A stretch of 64,000 bases of DNA from an uncultured Pelagibacteraceae bacterium (GTDB lineage: Bacteria > Pseudomonadota > Alphaproteobacteria > Pelagibacterales > Pelagibacteraceae): NCBI GenBank assembly GCA_902518185.1, contig CABYFG010000002.1, positions 1 through 64,000 of the forward strand, read 5' to 3'. Shown piece by piece: positions 27,072-36,229 of this stretch (its first letter is position 1; each line of letters starts with the position of its first letter). The translations under genes were made by a program, and so were the position numbers. The notes beneath the pieces are model-generated. The model was not told where the DNA came from and ran no database searches. It worked only from the letters and a program-made list of their open reading frames with translations.

Positions 27072-29618
27072 TTATTTAATTATAAAATTTATTATTCGAT
27101 TGGGAATAAATATTTTTTTGTTTATTTTTTTTTTCATTATAAAACGATTTATTCTTTCATTACTTTCTAATATCTTCAATAACTCATTTTCTTTTATATC
27201 TTTTTTCACATTAACAATTTCTCTTTTTTTCCCATTAATTTGTACCACTATATTAATTGTCTCATTTTCAAGAAATTTTTTATCAGCTTCAGGCCATAAG
27301 TTGTCATTTTTAATAAATTCTGAAATCTCATCAAAACACTCGTTTGTTAAATGAGGAAGAAATGGACTTAATAATTTTAAAATTTTTGGATAATTTTCGA
27401 TTAAAATTTTCTTATTAGTTGGATTATTTATTTCTTTGTTTAAAAAATTATACATTTCATAAAAATTTGCAACAATTACATTATACCTGAAATTTTCTAA
27501 ATTATTTGTGATTTTTATAATTAATGAATTGATATACTTTGAGATGATTATATCATTTGAACCAATTTCGTTTTTTTTTATTTTTTCTATAATTTTTTTA
27601 TGAAGAACCCACAGCTTTTGAATAAATTTATATGATCCTTCAATACCTTCATTAGACCACTGTACATCTTTTTCAGGAGGACTATCAGACATGATAAATA
27701 GTCTTACGGAATCAGCTCCATAGTTTTTAATTATTCTTTCAGGGTCAATTGTATTTTTTTTTGATTTTGACATTGATTCTGAGGGGCCTACTTTTACTTC
27801 TTTATTATTTAATATTGAGAAAAATTTCTTTCCATCTTTTGAAGATACTTCATCAGGACTTAACCAATTATTTTCACCATCTCTATACGTTTCGTGACAA
27901 ACCATTCCTTGAGTAAATAATCCTTTAAAAGGCTCATCAAAATTAAATTTTTCACTTTTAAATTTAAGGGCTCGAGTAAAAAATCTTGAATAAAGCAAAT
28001 GCAAAATAGCATGTTCTACACCTCCAATATATTGATCTACAGGCATCCAATAATCAATATCCTCTTTTTTGAAACCGTATTTCTCTTCTGTTGGTGAACA
28101 GAATCTTAAATAATACCAAGATGAGCAAACAAATGTATCAAGTGTGTCGGTTTCCCTTCTTAACTTTTTTCCATTTATCTCAATATTCATCCATTTTTTT
28201 TCAAAATTAAGTGGATTTCCTCTCGAATTTAGATTTACGTTTTCTGGAAGTTTTACGGGTAAATTTTCTTTGGGAATTGTTATTACTTTGTCATTCTCAT
28301 CATATGCAACTGGAATAGGACAGCCCCAATATCTTTGTCTAGAAACTCCCCAATCTTTAAGTCTAAAATTTATTTTTTTTTGCCCCAATTTTTTTCTCTC
28401 TAAAATCTCTATTGTTTTTATGATAGATTGCTCTGGCACTTTTAAACCATTCAAGAAATCTGAATTAATTATAGTTCCTGGGCCGGAAAAAGCTTCTTCT
28501 TTTACTCTAAAAGAGTCATCTTCATTATTTGGTCTAACAACCGTTTTAATTTCTAAATTATACTTTTTTGCAAAATCAAAATCTCTCTGATCGTGAGCAG
28601 GACAACCAAAAACAGCACCGAAACCGTAATCCATTAAAACAAAATTTGCGAAGAAAACTGGCACTTTCTGACTAGGATTTAGTGGATTTATAGCTAAAAG
28701 ATTTGTTTTAAATCCAATTTTTTCACCTATTGCAATTGCTTCTTCTGTTGTTCCTGTTTTTGAGCATTTATCTTTAAACTCCTTAAAGCCCTCGTCGTTT
28801 TGAAAATATTTAGATATTTCATGATCAATTGATAGAGCTAAAAATGAAAAGCCAAATAAAGTGTCTGGTCTTGTTGTAAAACATTTTATTTCTTTAACAG
28901 GTAAATCACCCTCCGTTTTAAAAGAAATCTCACAACCAAAAGATTTACCAATCCAATTTTTTTGCATTACTTTAACTTTGTTAGGCCATTCCTCTAATTT
29001 ATCTAGACCATCTAAAAGTTCTTGGGAAAATTTTGAAATATTAAAAAACCATTGATTTAATTTCTTTCTTTCGACAATAGCGCCTGAACGCCATCCTTTG
29101 CCATCTATTACTTGTTCATTAGCTAATACAGTTTGATCCACTGGATCCCAATTAACATAATTTTCTTTTCTATAGACTAAACCTTTTTCATATAGCTCAA
29201 GAAAAAAAAGTTGCTGGTGTTTATAATAATCCTCTGAACAAGTAGAAATTTCTCTTTCCCAATCAATTGATAAGCCGAGTCTTTTAAGTTGAGATTTCAT
29301 TACAGAAATATTTTTATGTGTCCAATGTTTAGGATCGAGATTATTTTCTCTAGCAGCATTTTCTGCTGGCATTCCAAACGCATCCCACCCCATCGGATGT
29401 AATACGTTAAATCCACGCATAATCTTATATCTAGCTAACACGTCTCCAATGGTATAATTTCTTACATGTCCCATGTGTATTTTTCCTGAAGGATATGGAA
29501 ACATTTCTAAAACGTAAAATTTTTTTTTGTCTTTGTTAACTAAAGTTTTATACGTTTGATTTTTTTCCCAATATTTTTGCCATTTTTCTTCAACCAAACT
29601 AAAATTATATCTATCCAT
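27072..29618 (-). CDS. leuS: leucyl-tRNA synthetase
   Basis: Class Ia aminoacyl-tRNA synthetase charging tRNA-Leu. The 848-residue protein has the HIGH motif in [16 protein letters not shown] at about 40-54, the CP1 editing domain (about 220-420, with the [15 protein letters not shown] threonine-rich editing site seen as TTRPDTLFG), the RYWGCPIPV strand near 430, and the KMSKS loop SMSKSKKN near 600. The C-terminus carries the short domain ending IIKF-like NRIINFIIK. Full length for bacterial LeuS. Transcribed towards lptE and holA. Confidence 0.99.
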   Translation of the reverse strand: MDRYNFSLVEEKWQKYWEKNQTYKTLVNKDKKKFYVLEMFPYPSGKIHMGHVRNYTIGDVLARYKIMRGFNVLHPMGWDAFGMPAENAARENNLDPKHWTHKNISVMKSQLKRLGLSIDWEREISTCSEDYYKHQQLFFLELYEKGLVYRKENYVNWDPVDQTVLANEQVIDGKGWRSGAIVERKKLNQWFFNISKFSQELLDGLDKLEEWPNKVKVMQKNWIGKSFGCEISFKTEGDLPVKEIKCFTTRPDTLFGFSFLALSIDHEISKYFQNDEGFKEFKDKCSKTGTTEEAIAIGEKIGFKTNLLAINPLNPSQKVPVFFANFVLMDYGFGAVFGCPAHDQRDFDFAKKYNLEIKTVVRPNNEDDSFRVKEEAFSGPGTIINSDFLNGLKVPEQSIIKTIEILERKKLGQKKINFRLKDWGVSRQRYWGCPIPVAYDENDKVITIPKENLPVKLPENVNLNSRGNPLNFEKKWMNIEINGKKLRRETDTLDTFVCSSWYYLRFCSPTEEKYGFKKEDIDYWMPVDQYIGGVEHAILHLLYSRFFTRALKFKSEKFNFDEPFKGLFTQGMVCHETYRDGENNWLSPDEVSSKDGKKFFSILNNKEVKVGPSESMSKSKKNTIDPERIIKNYGADSVRLFIMSDSPPEKDVQWSNEGIEGSYKFIQKLWVLHKKIIEKIKKNEIGSNDIIISKYINSLIIKITNNLENFRYNVIVANFYEMYNFLNKEINNPTNKKILIENYPKILKLLSPFLPHLTNECFDEISEFIKNDNLWPEADKKFLENETINIVVQINGKKREIVNVKKDIKENELLKILESNERINRFIMKKKINKKIFIPNRIINFIIK

Positions 29619-29675
29619 AAATTATTTAACTTTATTAAAAAAGATTTTTTTTAACAAAAGATTTTGATCTTTTTT

Positions 29676-30278
29676 TTAATCCTTACCACTCACTGATTGG
29701 TAGGGATCATCTGGAATTTTTTTCCTATTTTTCTCAACCTCTTTTTGCGTTTGGATTGTTTTTAATTCTGCAGCTTTACGTAAGATTGCTAACTTAAGCT
29801 CCTGGCCAATTGTATCTTTATTGTTAACAGTTGTTGAACAGTTGTTTAGATTACTTGGATTACAGGTTTTATTATATACCGTAATTTTTAGTCCATCTGC
29901 TCTAATCTCATTTGATAAAAATTGAACCATAATTTTAATTGAATCATTTTGAGTTTCTGTGTCGTTGTACCAATCTGTTATAATCACCCCGCCACCATAA
30001 TCGACATTTGCAAAAGGCATAAAATCAAGAATATCAACTGTTGCTCTCCACATCTCATTTGAAGTAGCAAACTCAAACTTGCCAGAGCCTTTCATGCCAA
30101 GCTGTCCAAATTTAATTCTTCTTCCCTCTTCAAGGTTTTTTTTTACTCTTTCTTTTGCATTGACTGGAACTTTCCTTGCATCAGTTTTCTTATAAATACC
30201 ACATTGATTTAACATTAAAAAAATGACACTTAAAATGGTCGTTTTAATTAAAATGTGACTGAAATCCTTTATATTCAT
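29676..30278 (-). CDS. DUF3576-family lipoprotein
   Basis: A 200-residue putative lipoprotein typical of alphaproteobacteria, usually found just upstream of leuS. The N-terminal hydrophobic segment (about 8-25) ends in a lipobox-like NQC (Cys near 26). The conserved body includes WRATVDILDFMPFANVDYGGG (seen as RATVDILDFMPF and DYGGGVIITDWY) and VQFLSNEIRADGLKITVY. The function is unknown; its steady position before leuS-lptE suggests envelope biogenesis. 57 bases separate it from leuS. Confidence 0.8.
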   Translation of the reverse strand: MNIKDFSHILIKTTILSVIFLMLNQCGIYKKTDARKVPVNAKERVKKNLEEGRRIKFGQLGMKGSGKFEFATSNEMWRATVDILDFMPFANVDYGGGVIITDWYNDTETQNDSIKIMVQFLSNEIRADGLKITVYNKTCNPSNLNNCSTTVNNKDTIGQELKLAILRKAAELKTIQTQKEVEKNRKKIPDDPYQSVSGKD

Positions 30279-30381
30279 GAGTTTTTTTTAAATTTTTAGT
30301 TCTAAATCATAATAATTCAATACTTTTAAATATGTGATATTTATGCAACAGTATTTCTTAAAATTATATGAAAACCTAATA

Positions 30382-30457
30382 TTTGCAATTAAAATTTGCA
30401 TAAATTGCTAAAAAGTCAGCTCATAATTAATTAATTAATTAAAGAAAAGGAGTAATT
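30382..30457 (+). promoter_or_regulatory. porin upstream region: repeated TTTGCA words, TTAA tract and strong Shine-Dalgarno
   Basis: The 179-base gap before the porin holds two TTTGCA words 13 bases apart (30382-30387, 30395-30400) plus a nearby ATTGC, a run of about five TTAA units (30426-30443), and an AAGGAG Shine-Dalgarno (30447-30452) five bases from the ATG. Strong Shine-Dalgarno sequences are rare among the neighbours, so this one marks high expression. The exact -35/-10 pair is not clear by eye. The TTTGCA repeats could bind a regulator. Confidence 0.45.
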
Positions 30458-31477
30458 ATGAAAAAACTAACAAAAATTGGTGTATCAGCTCTAGCTGGTT
30501 CACTAGTTGCTGCATCTGCACAAGCGGGTGAGTTAAGCGCAAGTGGTACTTGGGAACTTACTTACAAGTCAGATGACAAAGCAAACGTTGGTAACCCTTT
30601 TGGATCTAAATCAGCTGTAACACTTAGTGGTTCAGGTGATGTTGACGGTTTAGGAACTGCATCATTTTTAGCAGTAATAAATGACAACAGTCCAGCAGGT
30701 TACGCGTCACATGAAATCTCATTAGATATGGGAGACATGGGTACATTTGGTTTTGACCAAGGTGTAGGTACATATGGTGCTAGCACAATCGATGATAAAT
30801 CACCGACTGCTTGGGAAGAGTCATGGCACAATACTGCTAACTCATCAGGTGGATTAGTTCACTCTGGTGGTTCAACGGGTGTATTAGGTTATTCAAATTC
30901 AGTAGGTGGATTTGATGTATCAGTAGAGTACGCTCCAGCATTAACATCAAACGACAACGGAGACGGTGCTGCAGGTGGTGATACTACATTAGCAAACGGA
31001 TCAAATATTAACTTTGCTATCAATAACAGCTCGTTAATTGATGGTTTAGTATTTGGTGTGGGTGCTGGTGATTCTGAGTACGACAACAGTGTAATCGTTG
31101 GTGCTGAGGATGGATCATCTGTAGTTGGTTATGCAAACTATACGTTTGGATCAATTACTGCTGGTATAACTTTATCAGAGTCAAATAATGTCAGAACCGC
31201 TGCAACTGGTGCTAACGAAGGTGGTAGAGAAGTTGAAGCTTACGGTATCGCAATGGCTGTAAATGACAGTTTATCAATTTCTTATAATGAACATAATATG
31301 ACTTATAAGAAAAATGGTTCAAATGCTGATGTCGAGCAAGAGTCAACTGGTATTGCATTGTCTTACACTATGGGTGGAGCTACTTTAGCAATCCAAAACA
31401 ACTCGCAAGATAACACTGGCGGAACAGCTGGAAGCAACGACGAGATTACTGAAATTAGTTTATCATTAGCATTCTAA
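30458..31477 (+). CDS. outer-membrane porin
   Basis: A 339-residue beta-barrel porin. A cleavable signal peptide is clear (MKKLTKIGVSALAGSLVAAS, cleavage after AQA at about residue 23). The mature part is built of alternating amphipathic strands rich in Gly, Ser, Asn and Asp, and ends with the outer-membrane C-terminal Phe signature (SLSLAF). The FGFDQGVGTYGA segment resembles the constriction loop strand of alphaproteobacterial porins. Codon use and composition differ from neighbours (more G/C at third positions, few Lys), as expected of an abundant protein. Strong Shine-Dalgarno before and intrinsic terminator after show a single-gene transcript. Solute specificity is unknown. Confidence 0.9.
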   Translation: MKKLTKIGVSALAGSLVAASAQAGELSASGTWELTYKSDDKANVGNPFGSKSAVTLSGSGDVDGLGTASFLAVINDNSPAGYASHEISLDMGDMGTFGFDQGVGTYGASTIDDKSPTAWEESWHNTANSSGGLVHSGGSTGVLGYSNSVGGFDVSVEYAPALTSNDNGDGAAGGDTTLANGSNINFAINNSSLIDGLVFGVGAGDSEYDNSVIVGAEDGSSVVGYANYTFGSITAGITLSESNNVRTAATGANEGGREVEAYGIAMAVNDSLSISYNEHNMTYKKNGSNADVEQESTGIALSYTMGGATLAIQNNSQDNTGGTAGSNDEITEISLSLAF

Positions 31478-31498
31478 TTTTAAGTAACCAAATTATTT

Positions 31499-31529
31499 AA
31501 ACGGCCCTTTTATAGGGCCGTTTTTTTTT
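31499..31529 (+). terminator. intrinsic terminator of the porin gene
   Basis: Perfect 9-bp GC-rich stem AAACGGCCC / GGGCCGTTT (31499-31507 and 31515-31523) with a 7-base loop, followed by a continuous T run to 31529. It starts 21 bases after the porin stop. One of the clearest intrinsic terminators in the window. Confidence 0.95.
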
Positions 31530-31562
31530 GCTCAAATGATATTTAAAAGATAAAATGATTAA

Positions 31563-33029
31563 ATGGGCTTAAACAATGAAAACTTTCAAGCTAAAATAGA
31601 TGAAGCTTTAACAAGTTTCAAAAAAGCAAATTATGAAAAATCAATTCAAAAATTAAAAAATTTAGAGCAAAGTAAAAAACATTTTCTAATAAATTGGTAT
31701 CTTGGACACTCATATTTTAGATTAAATGATTATCAATCAGCAATTGAAAATATAGAAAAATCAATAAAACTTAAAAAGCCTGACAAATTGAACTTAAGTT
31801 TTTTAGCTGAAATTTTTTTACGAACAAATAATTATAAAGATTCTATAAGATTATTCAAACGAGTTTTAAAATTTGATAAAAATAACCTAAATTCACTATT
31901 TAATCTTGCCCGTGCACACTTAGATATTGGTGATCTAGATGTAGCAGAAAGATATTACAATTACATAATAAAGAATGATAGTTCGAACTTCGAGGCTTGG
32001 TATGAAATTATAAGATTGAATAAAAAATATTTGACAGATGATCTTGTTAAAAAAATTGAAAAAAAAGAAAATTCATTAAACAAAAAGGACCATAATTATA
32101 TTTTTGCAAAATTAATTCTTGCTGAAAAAAATAAGATAGAAAAAGACTATCGGACAGAGCTAATTAACCTTTTGGAAGCTCATAAAAATTTCTATAAATC
32201 AAAAGAAAAAGTAGCCAATCAAGAATTTAATTATTTTACTAATTTGTTACCTAAATTTATATCAAATATTAAAAAGACCAATGTTAAGATAAATTGTGAT
32301 CTAGAACCTATTTTTGTTATGGGGCTACCAAGATCAGGAACTACTTTAGTTGAAAAGCTTATTTCATCTAATGAAGAGGTTAAACCGAGTGGTGAGACAG
32401 GAGTATTGAGCAAAGTTTTTTATGCGAAAAATATCATTAAAAATTATGAATCCAGTAATTTAATATCTAATTTTAATAATGAAAAAAAAGATTTTGAAAT
32501 TTTAAAAGATGCAATTTTGAAACAATATGAGCAATTAAATATTAATATTTCTCAAAAAAAAATTTCAGATAAATCTATAGAAAATTTACTTTATATAGAT
32601 TTGATAAAAATAATTTTTCCAAAAGCTAAGTTTATTTACTGTAAAAGAAATAAATATGCTAATTTTCTAGGAATATTGAAGGTTTTTTTACCAAATTTAT
32701 TATGGACGCATTCCACAGTTAAAATTATTCAAATGATGAATTTTTATGAAAATAAAATCAAACAATTAATAAATGAAAAAAAAATTCAAATTAAAATTAT
32801 TGAGTTGGAAGAACTTTCTAATGACCCAATCTCAGTTTCTAAAGATTTATATAATTTTTTAAATTTAAATTGGAATGAAAAGATTTTAGATAATTATAAT
32901 GATGATAAAAATTTTATAAAGACGGTGAGTAATTTACAAGTAAGAAAAAAAATCAGCAAACATGATTTAAAATATTTAGACAATTATCTTCCTTTGTTAA
33001 ATAATATAGGAATTAAAGATTTAATTTAA
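31563..33029 (+). CDS. TPR-sulfotransferase-like protein, copy 1 (degenerate PAPS site)
   Basis: A 488-residue protein with TPR repeats in the N-terminal half (about 10-165, e.g. INWYLGHSYFRLNDYQSAIE region) and a C-terminal sulfotransferase fold. The 5'-phosphosulfate loop is intact: GLPRSGTTLVEK at about 254-265. The 3'-phosphate-binding segment, RNPKDNCLS in the neighbour, reads RNKYANFLG at 362-370 here, so Pro, Asp and the PAPS-contacting Ser are lost. It may therefore not use PAPS in the normal way, or not be an active enzyme. It converges on copy 2 with a 9-base overlap. Acceptor is unknown. Confidence 0.8.
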   Translation: MGLNNENFQAKIDEALTSFKKANYEKSIQKLKNLEQSKKHFLINWYLGHSYFRLNDYQSAIENIEKSIKLKKPDKLNLSFLAEIFLRTNNYKDSIRLFKRVLKFDKNNLNSLFNLARAHLDIGDLDVAERYYNYIIKNDSSNFEAWYEIIRLNKKYLTDDLVKKIEKKENSLNKKDHNYIFAKLILAEKNKIEKDYRTELINLLEAHKNFYKSKEKVANQEFNYFTNLLPKFISNIKKTNVKINCDLEPIFVMGLPRSGTTLVEKLISSNEEVKPSGETGVLSKVFYAKNIIKNYESSNLISNFNNEKKDFEILKDAILKQYEQLNINISQKKISDKSIENLLYIDLIKIIFPKAKFIYCKRNKYANFLGILKVFLPNLLWTHSTVKIIQMMNFYENKIKQLINEKKIQIKIIELEELSNDPISVSKDLYNFLNLNWNEKILDNYNDDKNFIKTVSNLQVRKKISKHDLKYLDNYLPLLNNIGIKDLI

Positions 33030-34544
33030 TTTAGAGAAAAGATCATTTAATTTCTTTTCGTAAACTTTATACTTTTCAATTGATGTTTTATAAATAGGTT
33101 TATTAGCTTGATTAAAGCTTACAGTTTTAATCGGATTTTCACTTTTGTAATATTCTAAGCACCTTTCCTCCCAATTTAAATCACATTTTCTAATTAAATG
33201 TTTTATCTCTGCATTTGAGTTTAATACTAGATTTTCATATTTAATATTAATTAAATCATCCTTAAAAAAACTATTCCAATATTTCATAATATCTGAGTAT
33301 ATCAAATAATATTCAGCTAATTCTCTTTGGTCTGAGTTCCATCCCTCTGGAATATCAAACATATTTTCAAATATAGACAAACAATTATCCTTAGGGTTCC
33401 TCAAAATATGAATTATCTTTGCCTCTGGTAAAAAAATTTTTATAAATCCTACATACCAAAAATTAGTAAGTGTTTTATCTAATATAATATTATTTTTTAT
33501 ATTAAATGCTTTAAGGAAACTTTTATACTGTGATTCAAAATCAGATTTTAAAAAATCTATGAAACTTTCATAGCCTTTATTAATATTCTCATAAATTTTT
33601 TCAGATATAAAATTCGCTTCACTAATTGATGATACTTTTGAATGAGAAGATACAATTTTTTCAACAAGACTCGTGCCTGACCTAGGCATGCCTAATATAA
33701 ATATATGACCTTTCCCTTTACCGGATTGAATATATTTTTTGTAATCAATTTTAGAAAAAAATGATTTTATTTTGTTAGATAAAGATTTATGTATTTGAAT
33801 ATCATACTTAATTAATGCTCTTAGAGTTTGATTTGCTTTGATTAAATGAAATATTGATTTTTCAAAGTCATTAATATCTCTATAAACTTTGCTTAACCCA
33901 AATTGAAGATAAGCTCTTTGATTATTGGATAATTCTTTTTTTTCTAATTTATTTAGCATAACTTTTATATGTGGGTTGTCTTTTGTATATTTTTCAAGCA
34001 TAGTAAGTTTTTGATCAGCCATTGTAAACTTCTCATCAAGCTTAATTGCATCGTCTAAATATTTTTTGGCTTCTTTAATTTTATTTGTAGATCTATATAT
34101 ATTTGAGATATTGAAATTTATAATTGGTAAATTTTTATTTAATTTTAATGCTTTTTGGTAATAAAAAAGTGCATCTTTAAGATGATAAGTATCATTTTTT
34201 ATATTGCCCAGATTAACTAAAGCGTTTACATATTTTGGATTAATTTTTTTTGCCTTAAGAAGATATTCTTCTGCTTTAGAATAATCTTTTAGCATTTTAT
34301 ATGACAGTCCAAGATTATTTAATGCTGAAAAGTTTTTAGAATTTATTTTTAAGGCATTTTCAAAACAATCGATTGACTTTTTAATTTTAAATAGATTTTG
34401 AAAACTAAGACCTGTCAGATTCCATAAAAAATCATTATCATTTTTTTTAAGGATTACGATCGACTCATCTATAACTTGTTGAAATTGTTTATATTCATAT
34501 TTTTTAATAAGTATTGAAATTTTATGATTTAGATTTTTTAACAT
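33021..34544 (-). CDS. TPR-sulfotransferase, copy 2
   Basis: A 507-residue protein with about five TPR units (residues 35-205; e.g. ALNNLGLSYKMLKDYSKAEE, seen as ALNNLGLSYKML) and a C-terminal PAPS-dependent sulfotransferase domain. The phosphosulfate loop GMPRSGTSLVEKI is at about 284-296, and the 3'-phosphate motif RNPKDNCLS at 382-390 is complete. The domain pair resembles tyrosylprotein-sulfotransferase-like bacterial proteins whose targets are unknown. It overlaps the ThiE-like gene by 23 bases, so the two are co-transcribed, and converges on the degenerate copy 1. Confidence 0.85.
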   Translation of the reverse strand: MLKNLNHKISILIKKYEYKQFQQVIDESIVILKKNDNDFLWNLTGLSFQNLFKIKKSIDCFENALKINSKNFSALNNLGLSYKMLKDYSKAEEYLLKAKKINPKYVNALVNLGNIKNDTYHLKDALFYYQKALKLNKNLPIINFNISNIYRSTNKIKEAKKYLDDAIKLDEKFTMADQKLTMLEKYTKDNPHIKVMLNKLEKKELSNNQRAYLQFGLSKVYRDINDFEKSIFHLIKANQTLRALIKYDIQIHKSLSNKIKSFFSKIDYKKYIQSGKGKGHIFILGMPRSGTSLVEKIVSSHSKVSSISEANFISEKIYENINKGYESFIDFLKSDFESQYKSFLKAFNIKNNIILDKTLTNFWYVGFIKIFLPEAKIIHILRNPKDNCLSIFENMFDIPEGWNSDQRELAEYYLIYSDIMKYWNSFFKDDLINIKYENLVLNSNAEIKHLIRKCDLNWEERCLEYYKSENPIKTVSFNQANKPIYKTSIEKYKVYEKKLNDLFSKLN

Positions 34545-35082
34545 TTCTTTTGAAGTAACTTATACCAGCAAAACCTTGAACGTTAATTAATTTTAATTTA
34601 TTTATATTATTTTTATTAATACCCCCTAAAGCAATAAGAGGTTTTTTAGTAAATTTACTTAAATAATTGAATTTTGAAATATCTAAAAATTTTTTAGATT
34701 TATTTGTTTTAAATAATGGTGATAGAAAAACTTGAGAAACATTCTGTTTTTCTTTAATTCTAATTTCATCTACTGAATGTGCAGACCCAATAATTATAAA
34801 ATTTCGATAATTTTTAAACATTTGGTGATAAATTTTTTTGTTAAAAGAGGGAATATAAGCACCATCTAATCTAAGCTTGAAAGCAAGCTCGACATTATTT
34901 GATATAAAAAATTTGATATTTAGTTTCTTACACTCATTTTTAAAATTTATAAGTTTTTTTAAATTTATTTTAGATTGATAATTTCTATAAATTATACGCA
35001 CACTATCGTCATAACCTTTGATATTTCTTGTATTTAAATTATCAATAAAATGATAAATAAACGATAGGTCTTTATTATGCAT
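34522..35082 (-). CDS. ThiE/TenI-family thiamine phosphate synthase-like protein
   Basis: A 186-residue TIM-barrel protein of the ThiE/TenI family. The late family motifs are clear: IIGSAHSVDEI near 98-108, FLSPLFKTNKSKK near 118-130 and IALGGINKNN near 149-158, ending VQGFAGISYF. The usual ThiE motif HLGQ-x-D (pyrimidine and Mg contacts) reads GAYIPSFN instead, closer to TenI-like barrels such as the one fused to Nudix domains. So thiamine phosphate synthase is possible but not assured; it could be a TenI-type paralogue. The start codon is the complement half of an ATGCAT shared with yggS. Confidence 0.65.
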   Translation of the reverse strand: MHNKDLSFIYHFIDNLNTRNIKGYDDSVRIIYRNYQSKINLKKLINFKNECKKLNIKFFISNNVELAFKLRLDGAYIPSFNKKIYHQMFKNYRNFIIIGSAHSVDEIRIKEKQNVSQVFLSPLFKTNKSKKFLDISKFNYLSKFTKKPLIALGGINKNNINKLKLINVQGFAGISYFKRNVKKSKS

Positions 35083-35730
35083 AAAAGTGTGAATAATTTA
35101 ATTGTAATCCAAAAATTATTAAAGGAAAAAACTATAGAAAAAAAACAACCAAAAATAATAGCTGTCAGTAAGACTTTTGCTATGAGTGAAATTAAACCCC
35201 TTATAGATTTTGGACATAAAGATTTTGGTGAAAACAAGATACAAGAAGCTATTGAGAAATGGCCACAAGTTAAAGAACAAAATAAAGAAGTAAAGTTACA
35301 TATGATTGGTAAATTACAAACAAATAAAGTAAAATTTTTAATCCCGTTATTTGATTATCTCCATTCACTCGATAATTTAAGGTTAGCAAGAAAAATTTCT
35401 TTAGAAGAGAAAAAAAAGGGAAAAAAAATTAAAATTTTTATTCAAGTTAATATCGGAGAGGAAAGACAAAAAAATGGTGTTCATAAAGAATTCGTAAAAG
35501 AGTTTTATAATATCTGCAAAAATGAATTGAATTTAGATATCGTTGGCTTGATGTGTTTACCACCCAATGATGATAAAACGAAAACTTATTTTTCCAAAGT
35601 AAGCGGTCTTTCTAAAGAGTTAGGATTTAGAGAAATGAGCTTAGGTATGTCTAATGATTATCTGGATGCAGTAGATTATGGATCTACTTATATGAGAATA
35701 GGATCAAAAATTTTTGGCCAGAGGACTTAA
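35077..35730 (+). CDS. PLP-binding homeostasis protein YggS (PLPBP/PROSC)
   Basis: Pyridoxal phosphate carrier that affects B6 and amino-acid homeostasis. The 217-residue barrel has the PLP lysine in IIAVSKTF (K32), the FGENKIQEA block near 50-58, HMIGKLQTNKVK near 75-86 and the phosphate-binding SLGMSNDYLDAVDYGSTYMRIG, seen as LGMSNDYLDA near the C-terminus. It is not in the usual position beside pilT or proC, but paired with the ThiE-like gene, another phosphate-vitamin-related fold. Its 3' end overlaps the converging L,D-transpeptidase by 4 bases. Confidence 0.95.
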   Translation: MHKSVNNLIVIQKLLKEKTIEKKQPKIIAVSKTFAMSEIKPLIDFGHKDFGENKIQEAIEKWPQVKEQNKEVKLHMIGKLQTNKVKFLIPLFDYLHSLDNLRLARKISLEEKKKGKKIKIFIQVNIGEERQKNGVHKEFVKEFYNICKNELNLDIVGLMCLPPNDDKTKTYFSKVSGLSKELGFREMSLGMSNDYLDAVDYGSTYMRIGSKIFGQRT

Positions 35731-36218
35731 TTTATTTTTATTTTTGTTCGATTATTTATAAGTTTGATTAAAATTAAAAAATCATTTTTTTTTAAAGCTA
35801 TACATCCTAACGTTTTTTTATAGTTTTTTGTCAAATGAATAAAAATTGCACTTCCTTTATTTTTTTTGGGTTTGCTAGTATTATACTTAACAACTAATAC
35901 AAAATTATATTGAGTATCATTTCTGAATAATTTTTCACATTTAATTTTCTTATTAATCTTAATAAGTCGATTATAGTATTTATCATTTGGATCGTCACAC
36001 CAACCCATTTTTTTATTTATTTTTATTAATTTTATTTTTGTATAAGGTTTATTTTCTCTGTCTGATCTATAAAAAAGAGGACCTATGGAAAATAAACCTC
36101 TGGGAGTTTTTTTGTCTCCTTCTTTTTTATTAAAAGTAAGACCTTTTCCACCAATACAACATTTAAACTTAAATCCTTTACAGCAAAGTGTTTCTTTATT
36201 TTTTAAAATAATTGTCAT
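35727..36218 (-). CDS. L,D-transpeptidase (YkuD-domain) family protein
   Basis: A 163-residue protein made almost entirely of an L,D-transpeptidase domain. The catalytic motif is visible as H128 in IFIHLTKN and C139 in TLGCIALKK (HLx...xGC pattern), with KKTPRGLFSIG near 36-46 marking the substrate groove strand. No signal peptide is present at this start, so export or a peptidoglycan role is not proven; close relatives in other proteobacteria are also small and signal-less. It is divergent from the response-regulator-like gene with only 11 bases between start codons. Confidence 0.8.
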   Translation of the reverse strand: MTIILKNKETLCCKGFKFKCCIGGKGLTFNKKEGDKKTPRGLFSIGPLFYRSDRENKPYTKIKLIKINKKMGWCDDPNDKYYNRLIKINKKIKCEKLFRNDTQYNFVLVVKYNTSKPKKNKGSAIFIHLTKNYKKTLGCIALKKNDFLILIKLINNRTKIKIN

Positions 36219-36229
36219 ATCTTAGTTTA

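Noticed and set aside
29656-29678. A small hairpin (AAAAGAT-TTTG-ATCTTTT) between DUF3576 and leuS
   Set aside because: The stem is all A/T except one pair, and the T run follows only on the plus strand, where no gene ends; not a convincing terminator.
30426-30443. TTAA tandem repeats before the porin as a phase-variable tract
   Set aside because: Only about five 4-base units outside the core promoter; too short and AT-rich to argue for slipped-strand switching.
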